Source: JACMRI01 sp043778625 (GTDB lineage Bacteria; Bacteroidota; Bacteroidia; UBA4408). Taken from it: DNA of 11,233 nucleotides. Positions within the stretch are counted from its first letter, which is position 1. Every line of letters starts with the position of its first letter. Below the pieces are notes generated by a model that worked only from the letters and a program-made list of their open reading frames with translations, ran no database searches and was not told the DNA's origin. Below, in pieces: positions 6,776 through 11,233 of this stretch. The stretch covers positions 1 to 11,233 of the forward strand of contig JAYWFU010000145.1 in NCBI GenBank assembly GCA_043778625.1. Direction: 5' to 3'. The position numbers were made by a program, and so were the translations under genes.

Positions 6776-7800
6776 TCGTCTGTGTAGTCTGTACAAGAAG
6801 GTGTTCCGGAATTATTCTGCATAGACTCTACATGTTCTTTATAATTCGGTGTTCCTGCGGTACTATTGTAAGCTCCAGCTGCCTTATTCCAACCTTGAAA
6901 TTTATAGCCTCCTTTACCGTCTATACCTCCTCTAAACCCTTTGGTTGCAAGAATCCTAATTCCGAAGTATAAAGAATTTGTTACATTTAATTTAGCGTCT
7001 TTTGCTAAGCCATATTCGGGTTTCATTTTTTCACCCTTAGGCCAATCTCCGCCATTATTAGCCGTCATAATATCTTTATCCCCTAACACGCCTAGGTGAG
7101 ACTCTTGCAGCGCAATAGCCTTAACTAATGTCGGATCTAAATCTGGTATTGCCTGAACAGCTTCTTTTGGTATTGCATTTCCCCCCTCTGTATATAGATT
7201 CAAATTTCCTGCATTCTTTGCTTGATTAAAATACCCAGTTCTTGCAGCAATTACATAATCATTTTCCTGATATTCCGTTCCTGTTGTTGATTCTATTATC
7301 TCCTGGCCTTTTTCGTTTGTTGTAGGTCGTTCATTTATGATTTTAGGCATAGCAACTTCTTTCCATCCAACTAAACTTATTTTGGGGTCACCTGCTTTAG
7401 CACTTCCCATTATAAACGTTTTAAACTCTGTATTGCTTTTTACTCTGTGAGATTCTAAACCTTGAGTATTAAAATATACAATATCCTTTCCATCAGGATC
7501 TAAATTAATAATCGGATTATTAGCGAATGAACTATAGCCCGACATACTTGGATAATTACCAGAATGTGGGTCAACTCTCCAACGTCTTCCTAATCTTGGG
7601 TCGTAACCATAATCATTGAAGCTTAAATGGTTTCCGTTGCCGTATATTTCATTGTCTTTCTCTTGTCCGTTAAAGCCGTACCTAATTCCGCTCGCATTAA
7701 AACTACGCCCACTTAACGGCGCACCAAACGCACTATAGTCTATGCCCACCACTTTTAGAGTAGTTGCATTTTCGTCGTATGTAAGATGTAGTGCGCCCAT
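6766..7800 (-). CDS. Orphan RHS core tip with C-terminal lysozyme-like (SLT) toxin domain
   Basis: Residues 1-104 match the end of the RHS-repeat-associated core: DYSAFGAPLSGRSF (21-34), YGFNGQEKDNEIYGNGN (41-57), YDPRLGRRWRVDP (66-78), and SGYSSFANNPIINLDPDGKD ending at the usual core/toxin boundary (about 106). The rest is the variable C-terminal domain. Its last third looks like a transglycosylase/lysozyme fold: LDPTLVKAIALQESHLG (221-237) with candidate catalytic Glu233, DIMTANNGG (243-251), and GWNKAAGAYNSTAGTPNYKEHV (303-324) matching the 'aLaaYNaG...Y...V' end of SLT domains. It therefore probably cleaves peptidoglycan glycan strands. A full RHS protein exceeds 1,000 residues. This one begins just upstream of the core motif and an in-frame stop lies five codons before its ATG, so it is a displaced tip without shell or delivery domain. 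It has no signal peptide. Whether it is expressed, or acts as a recombination donor for a full RHS gene, is unknown. Confidence 0.85.
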   Translation of the reverse strand: MGALHLTYDENATTLKVVGIDYSAFGAPLSGRSFNASGIRYGFNGQEKDNEIYGNGNHLSFNDYGYDPRLGRRWRVDPHSGNYPSMSGYSSFANNPIINLDPDGKDIVYFNTQGLESHRVKSNTEFKTFIMGSAKAGDPKISLVGWKEVAMPKIINERPTTNEKGQEIIESTTGTEYQENDYVIAARTGYFNQAKNAGNLNLYTEGGNAIPKEAVQAIPDLDPTLVKAIALQESHLGVLGDKDIMTANNGGDWPKGEKMKPEYGLAKDAKLNVTNSLYFGIRILATKGFRGGIDGKGGYKFQGWNKAAGAYNSTAGTPNYKEHVESMQNNSGTPSCTDYTDECK

Positions 7801-7877
7801 TTTTATAATGTCCTAAAAGTAAGTATTTACAAGCGTTACACCTAATTTTCACATAAGTTTTTCACGCTTTTTTCATC

Positions 7878-7939
7878 TTTTTTTTCAAATGAAATCCTAA
7901 AAACGGATATCCGTTTTTAGGATTTCATTTGAAAAAAAA
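7878..7939. repeat. Perfect 62-bp palindrome
   Basis: Two 31-bp arms without spacer are exact reverse complements about the centre GGATATCC (7905-7912). The outer ends are a T-run on the left and an A-run on the right. That is the wrong polarity for an intrinsic terminator on either strand. It lies 77 nt upstream of the RHS start codon on the minus-strand side. Zero mismatches over 31 bp points to recent formation or active maintenance. The centre shares a 12-mer with 4913-4924, and the right arm recurs with one mismatch at 8537-8555. Confidence 0.95.
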
Positions 7940-7968
7940 AATGTTGTGTGTTTTCATCACGCAACTAA

Positions 7969-8040
7969 CCCTCAGTTTTAGCGAAAGATAAAATAGCTAC
8001 AGCCTAGGCACGTGTGTTTATCTATCGGTAAAACTGAGGG
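7969..8040. repeat. Long two-part hairpin
   Basis: CCCTCAGTTTTA (7969-7980) pairs perfectly with 8029-8040. Inside it, AGATAAA (7986-7992) pairs with TTTATCT (8017-8023), and the loop holds the small palindrome GCCTAGGC (8002-8009). The two stems are separated by an internal bulge, as in a folded RNA or a recombination-site hairpin. No U-tract follows, so it is not a simple terminator. Confidence 0.8.
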
Positions 8041-8050
8041 GTGCTGGGGC

Positions 8051-8074
8051 TTGGGGCTGGCAAAGAAGCCCCAA
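8051..8074. repeat. 8-bp GC-rich hairpin
   Basis: TTGGGGCT (8051-8058) pairs perfectly with AGCCCCAA (8067-8074) around the loop GGCAAAGA. It follows directly after the two-part hairpin. It lies just before the first copy of the 14-mer ACAAAATACCGCTT. Confidence 0.75.
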
Positions 8075-8081
8075 TAACAAT

Positions 8082-8095
8082 ACAAAATACCGCTT
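8082..8095 (+). repeat. 14-bp direct repeat, copy 1
   Basis: ACAAAATACCGCTT, identical to 8629-8642. The two copies bracket the GC-rich island. They could be a duplication left by insertion, or remnants of a repeated boundary module. Confidence 0.8.
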
Positions 8096-8140
8096 ATTAT
8101 ACCTGTGGTTCGTTCAATTTTTAACACTTGTTTTTTTTAA

Positions 8141-8621
8141 CTAGGTTATAGTGCCTACAGCCAGCGTGGGATAACGGTTGCAATTTTTTCATTGCGACAG
8201 TGTGCGTGCGAGCCCCCTGCGAGTGGAGTTAAAGGGTACTTGCAAACCAGCACGCCAGTGCGATGCAAGCTATGCAGGCACTGCACAAGGGCACGCCATA
8301 ACGCCGTAGGCTACAATGGCACACGTGCCCGCAGCCCTTAATGACCCGCAGGCGAGCCTAACACTGCAAGCGGTGGGCGTGTAGTGGCTTAAATGTAGTG
8401 GAGTGCCAACACAACGAAATAAAGCGACTACAACGCACAGAGTAGCTTGCAAATGACAACTGCGTGCCTTACGCTAGTAGTTTGCCAAGCGGAGGAACGA
8501 ACCCGTAGGGCTACAACACTTTTTATTTTTCATTAAGATTTCAATTGAAAAAAAATAAAAGGTGTGTAGGCTTGGCGCATCTACTTGCAAAGGCACAAAG
8601 GCGGAATGCCTTATAACCTAG
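8141..8621. other. GC-rich, hairpin-dense gene-free island: candidate structured RNA or non-autonomous element
   Basis: No protein is evident on either strand; the only frame (60 codons, minus) is cysteine-rich and unlike a real protein. Composition is far from the background: 37 of 60 bases at 8281-8340 are G or C, against 12 of 60 at 9181-9240. The ends are an inverted repeat, CTAGGTTATA (8141-8150) and TATAACCTAG (8612-8621). Pairing continues weakly outward through T-rich and A-rich flanks. Inside are local hairpins: GTTGCAAT with ATTGCGAC (8177-8198); CTTGCA 8239-8244 with 8264-8269, enclosing GCAC 8250-8253 with GTGC 8258-8261; and GGGCACG 8289-8295 with 8324-8330. The 8-mer CTTGCAAA occurs three times (8239, 8446, 8584). 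This pattern fits a large folded RNA in a low-GC genome, or a MITE-like element. No known RNA class was recognised. Confidence 0.55.
8515..8566. repeat. AT-rich imperfect stem-loop within the island, related to the large palindrome
   Basis: A left arm starting ACACTTTTTATTTTT pairs with AAAAATAAAAGGTGT with one G-T pair. Between them lies a second palindrome, TTTCAATTGAAA. The stretch 8537-8555 differs at one position from 7921-7939, the right arm of the 62-bp palindrome. Confidence 0.6.
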
Positions 8622-8628
8622 ATAAAAA

Positions 8629-8642
8629 ACAAAATACCGCTT
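8629..8642 (+). repeat. 14-bp direct repeat, copy 2
   Basis: ACAAAATACCGCTT, identical to 8082-8095, located 7 nt outside the right inverted repeat of the GC-rich island. Confidence 0.8.
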
Positions 8643-8670
8643 CAATACCAATATACACAAGCATTTCAAT

Positions 8671-8705
8671 AAAAAAAAGTTGCAACGCTACTGCGTTGCA
8701 ACTTT
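8671..8705 (-). terminator. Intrinsic terminator of the recombinase operon
   Basis: Reading the minus strand, the 13-bp perfect stem AAAGTTGCAACGC (8705-8693) has a 4-nt loop and the complementary arm 8688-8676. The stem runs into a U-tract encoded by the eight A's at 8671-8678. It begins 36 nt after the stop of the second recombinase gene. It separates the operon from the non-coding island and should prevent read-through into it. Confidence 0.88.
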
Positions 8706-8740
8706 AAAAAAATAGAATTAATAAAAAATAAATTAGTGCG

Positions 8741-9607
8741 CTAACGCATAGGGTGAAATAATTCTAGTGCCGTTTGTAATGCTGTTAAATGCGTTTGCTT
8801 GTACTTTTCGGTGGTGCTTGGGTACTTGTGCCCTGCAAAGGCTTGAACCACTCTTAAATCGTTGTTTTGAGCCAGCAAATTGCGTATTACGCTTTGCCGT
8901 ATCGTTTGGCAGTTTACTACTCGGGGTGCAAATAATTTATAGTTACGTTTTACGTGTTTGGTAATGTCCTCGGCAGTCATTGGTTCGCCTCTAATGCCTA
9001 TTACTACTGTATTTGTTTGTTTTCCTTGCAAGAGTACGACCCTATCCACCTCTAAATAATTTTTAAATAATAATACTTGATTGGCTCGCAAGGCTAAAGT
9101 TCTACCATTGTTTTTTGCACTACTTTTTATGTAAATAATTCCCTCGTTTAACTTAACGTCTTCTATCTCCAAACACTCTATTTCATTGGGTTTTAACCCT
9201 TGATAAATTAATAAACTTACTACTAATTTATTTCTTAATTCTAAATTTATATATCTTTCTTTTTTAACTAATAATTCTTCTAATTCTATATTACTAAATA
9301 AGTTTTGTAACTGTATATCTCTACTTATTTTGTCTCGTAATCGTATTGATTTTGCTGGGTTATCAGTTCGTAATTCGGTAGCTAACAAATAGCTGTAATA
9401 GGCTTTAATACTGGCTAATGTCCTACTTATGGTTTTAGGATTAGTGTATTTATTTCGCAACGCTCCCAAGTAATTTACTACCTCACTGTAGTTGTAATTT
9501 TGTGCATTATCGTTGTTAGTTAAATAAATTACTATCTCTCTGTAATAGGCTTGGACTGTGGTTGTGCGGTGGTTGGCTTGCAAATATCCCAACAGTTTTT
9601 CATTCAT
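8741..9607 (-). CDS. Tyrosine recombinase/integrase with non-canonical active site
   Basis: A protein of 288 residues: an N-terminal SAM-like core-binding domain (about 1-95) and a C-terminal catalytic domain. The catalytic fold is clear, but several key residues are changed. The first Arg position is Lys139 (YQGLKPNEI, normally GLRxxE). The 'HxLRH' box reads QTIRQ (234-238), keeping Arg237 but replacing both His residues with Gln. His260 (AGH) and the presumed nucleophile Tyr269 (TTEKY) are kept. I recall Bacteroidota relatives with the same 'TIRQSVI...FAGHK...TEKY' pattern, so this is probably a subfamily trait and not fresh damage. It starts 6 nt after the canonical recombinase stops, so the two are cotranscribed and may act as a heteromeric pair like XerC/XerD, with this subunit structural or weakly catalytic. 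A strong terminator follows. Confidence 0.85.
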   Translation of the reverse strand: MNEKLLGYLQANHRTTTVQAYYREIVIYLTNNDNAQNYNYSEVVNYLGALRNKYTNPKTISRTLASIKAYYSYLLATELRTDNPAKSIRLRDKISRDIQLQNLFSNIELEELLVKKERYINLELRNKLVVSLLIYQGLKPNEIECLEIEDVKLNEGIIYIKSSAKNNGRTLALRANQVLLFKNYLEVDRVVLLQGKQTNTVVIGIRGEPMTAEDITKHVKRNYKLFAPRVVNCQTIRQSVIRNLLAQNNDLRVVQAFAGHKYPSTTEKYKQTHLTALQTALELFHPMR

Positions 9608-9613
9608 CGTTTA

Positions 9614-10534
9614 TCATTTTTCATTTAATTTTAGGGTATTCACTTTTGTATAAATCTGTGTGCTTTCCAATTGTTTATGCCCTAAAAACATACTCACAAA
9701 CTCAATACTCACGCCGTTTTCGAGCAAGTGGGTGGCTATGCTGTGGCGCAAATAATGCAAGCTGGCTACCTTGGTTATGCCTGCTCTTTGGAGTATTCGT
9801 TTTAAATCTCGGTTATAACTTTCGCCTAGTTTTCGGTGGTGGTTACGCCCTTGCATAAATGCTTCGTTGTGGGTAGCAGGGCGGTGTTTTAAGTAGGTTT
9901 CAAAATCTTGTACTACTCGTGTAGGTATTGGTATTACTCGCCGTTTGCTGTACTTGCCTGCTTTTACTACTAATTGTTGTTGGCTAAAATCAATATCAAC
10001 CGTGTTTAATTTTTCGGCTTCCGACTTACGCAAACCACAACTATAAAACAAATGCAATAACGCTACTTCGGCAGTATTTACGGTGCTTTCAAACAATAGT
10101 TGTATTTCATCTTGTGTAAAGGGCGTGCGTACTGCACTTTTAGGATAGCTAAATTTTATAGCATTAATAGGGTTTACATAGGTTTGCTCCGTAATTTCTA
10201 ACCAACTAAAAAATACACGCAAGGCATACATATTGTACCAAATATATTTTTCGCTGAGTGCGCCTATGCCGTTTTTACTGGGGCGTTGGCTTAAATGTGC
10301 TTTAAAATTATAAATGTGTTGGGTGCTAATAGCGTGTACATCGGTAATTTTATTGTGTATTAAAAACTCTGTAACGCACGCTGGTAGGCGTTTGGCAGTT
10401 ATGGGGCGGTAGCCTAATTGATGTAACTGTGTTTCAAAATTATGTACGAGTGTTTGCATTGCTTTGTTGTAAGTACGACCATTGTTGTAAAACACCCCAT
10501 ACTCTTGTTTCGTTTTTTGGTGAACGCTACCCAT
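9614..10534 (-). CDS. Canonical tyrosine recombinase/integrase (XerC/D-like)
   Basis: A site-specific DNA recombinase of 306 residues from the chosen ATG. The frame could start at a GTG at 10567, but that codon lies inside a repeated GTTCAC motif and GTG starts are uncommon here, so the ATG at 10534 is preferred. An N-terminal core-binding domain (about 20-130) precedes the catalytic domain. All active-site residues are present, numbered from this start: Arg169 (SCGLRKSE), Lys194 (KAGKYSKRR), His260 and Arg263 in HYLRHSIATHLL, His286 (FLGHKQ), and the nucleophile Tyr295 (STQIY). It should form a 3'-phosphotyrosyl intermediate and cut and rejoin DNA. It lies between the winged-helix gene and the degenerate recombinase, all on the minus strand. 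The phased repeats 26 nt upstream of its ATG are a candidate operator or recombination site. Confidence 0.92.
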   Translation of the reverse strand: MGSVHQKTKQEYGVFYNNGRTYNKAMQTLVHNFETQLHQLGYRPITAKRLPACVTEFLIHNKITDVHAISTQHIYNFKAHLSQRPSKNGIGALSEKYIWYNMYALRVFFSWLEITEQTYVNPINAIKFSYPKSAVRTPFTQDEIQLLFESTVNTAEVALLHLFYSCGLRKSEAEKLNTVDIDFSQQQLVVKAGKYSKRRVIPIPTRVVQDFETYLKHRPATHNEAFMQGRNHHRKLGESYNRDLKRILQRAGITKVASLHYLRHSIATHLLENGVSIEFVSMFLGHKQLESTQIYTKVNTLKLNEK

Positions 10535-10559
10535 TTTTGTAGTATTTACGTGGGCTGGA

Positions 10560-10610
10560 GTGTTCACCCAGCGTTCATATTCCGTTCATTTACCCTAGGT
10601 TAGTGTTCAC
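10560..10610. promoter_or_regulatory. Four helically phased GTTCA repeats upstream of the recombinase
   Basis: GTTCA occurs at 10562, 10573, 10584 and 10605. The spacings are 11, 11 and 21 bp, about one, one and two helical turns, so all copies face the same side of the DNA. The outer two are identical octamers, GTGTTCAC (10560-10567 and 10603-10610). An inverted copy GTGAAC lies at 10520-10525. The block fills the 78-nt gap between the ATG chosen for the recombinase and the stop of the upstream gene. It could be an autoregulatory operator, an arm-type binding site for the recombinases, or an iteron-like cluster. Confidence 0.6.
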
Positions 10611-10612
10611 TT

Positions 10613-11233
10613 TTAGTCCTCTAACCCATCAATTAAGCCTTGCAAGTACGTCTTAACATCGTCTCTCGTCTTACGATAATTATCAAAATGAATTATCTTG
10701 TATCTATTGCCTTTGTTGGCGTGTGCGCTTGTTGCCTGCACATATTCAAGGCTTATTAATTCGTTTAAATAGTAACTCAACAACGTTTTTTTAATCTGTA
10801 AGGCTTCTCTAATTTCACGCTGACTAAACTCGTGTACTGCGCTGTCTGCTTTGTTTATATGGTCTTTCAATCGTTCAAAAAACTGTCTTAATCCTCCGTC
10901 TAACTCGTCCATTTTTAACATGATACATTCAAACATCAAGTCCTTTGCTAGTTGGCAATCCTGCTTAGTAGCGATTAGTTTATTACCAACGGAGGTTCTC
11001 CGTCGCTGGTATTGGTGCAATACTACAATCATATCAATAAAGTATAAATACAGTCCGTACAATCTGCGTTCGTCGCGTATTCCCTCGGGGAGCTTAATTT
11101 TAGTGGCGTGCGGGTTATGTACTTGGTAGGGTTGTAATAATCGCACGTAGTTTTTAAGGGCATGTATTGTTTTTTGTTGTGCTTGCTTGTCAATTAATCC
11201 TGCGGCTTCCTGTGCTTGGTAAGCGTTGATGCG
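10613..11233 (-). CDS. Partial mobile-element protein with C-terminal winged helix (possibly primase/helicase-like)
   Basis: The frame is open to the window edge, giving at least 206 residues. A GTG at 11146 would allow a 177-residue product, but the codons upstream stay open and look protein-like (QAQEAAGLIDKQAQQKTIHAL), so the true start is beyond the window. The visible part is cytoplasmic. Residues about 106-136 (numbered from the GTG), EFSQREIREALQIKKTLLSYYLNELISLEYV, form a winged-helix DNA-binding domain, followed by a wing ending in KGNRYKI. The upstream half is helical and basic (HQYQRRRTSVGNKL). Similar C-termini close large CHC2-primase/helicase-like proteins in Bacteroidota mobile elements, but neither the zinc finger nor the ATPase part lies inside the window, so that identity is inference. 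It is the first visible gene of the operon with the two recombinases, 45 nt before the GTG or 78 nt before the ATG start of the next gene. Confidence 0.7.
   Translation of the reverse strand, partial: RINAYQAQEAAGLIDKQAQQKTIHALKNYVRLLQPYQVHNPHATKIKLPEGIRDERRLYGLYLYFIDMIVVLHQYQRRRTSVGNKLIATKQDCQLAKDLMFECIMLKMDELDGGLRQFFERLKDHINKADSAVHEFSQREIREALQIKKTLLSYYLNELISLEYVQATSAHANKGNRYKIIHFDNYRKTRDDVKTYLQGLIDGLED

Noticed and set aside
7878..7939. 62-bp palindrome as a bidirectional terminator
   Set aside because: The transcript would begin with U's and end with A's on either strand, the reverse of what an intrinsic terminator needs.
8350..8365. Integron attC-like core (GCCTAAC, reverse GTTAGGC)
   Set aside because: Only a single 7-mer match, with no paired second core at the proper distance, no IntI and no cassette genes.
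8270..8452. 60-codon minus-strand open frame inside the GC-rich island
   Set aside because: Its translation is rich in Cys and Ala with no recognisable domain, it overlaps several hairpins, and the high GC alone explains the lack of stops.
8470..8520. tRNA-like T-arm (GGTTCGTTCC on the minus strand)
   Set aside because: The flanking bases do not form a 5-bp T stem and no acceptor, D or anticodon arms were found at the right distances.

Overview
The window looks like chromosomal DNA of a Bacteroidota species, probably from the Chitinophagales/Sphingobacteriales side. The sequence is AT-rich and has few Shine-Dalgarno sites. It carries families typical of that phylum: a bacterial GH3-type protein, an RHS protein with the 'YGFNGQEKDNE' core, and a tandem pair of tyrosine recombinases. 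No rRNA, tRNA, CRISPR array or DDE transposase was seen.

Left part (1-4650), ordinary chromosome. A secreted polysaccharide deacetylase is followed after 2 nt by a DUF7079-like small protein, then by a complete dnaJ. dnaJ converges with a GH3-family adenylating enzyme, and their stop codons are 6 nt apart. A 114-residue protein of unknown function follows on the minus strand.

Middle (4650-6125), a decaying cassette. A gene-free stretch with three consecutive inverted repeats leads into an XRE regulator broken by a nonsense codon and a frameshift. An intact antitoxin-like gene comes next, then a ParE/RelE-type toxin gene broken by an in-frame TAA, and a hairpin terminator.

Next (6236-7800, minus strand), an orphan RHS tip. 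About 104 residues of RHS core are joined to a C-terminal domain with lysozyme/SLT-transglycosylase features. The next gene overlaps it by 10 nt and encodes a lipoprotein, which fits an immunity protein against a toxin that cuts peptidoglycan.

Right part (7878-11233), mobile-element territory. A perfect 62-bp palindrome and other hairpins lead into a GC-rich, hairpin-dense, gene-free island (about 8141-8621) bounded by inverted repeats, with partial repeat copies on both sides. Beyond it, a minus-strand operon ends in a strong terminator. It encodes a partial protein with a C-terminal winged helix (perhaps primase/helicase-like), a canonical tyrosine recombinase, and a second recombinase that lacks several catalytic residues. 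Four GTTCA repeats at 11, 11 and 21 bp spacing sit just upstream of the first recombinase. The best candidate for an undescribed system is this recombinase pair with its phased repeats and the structured non-coding island beside it.
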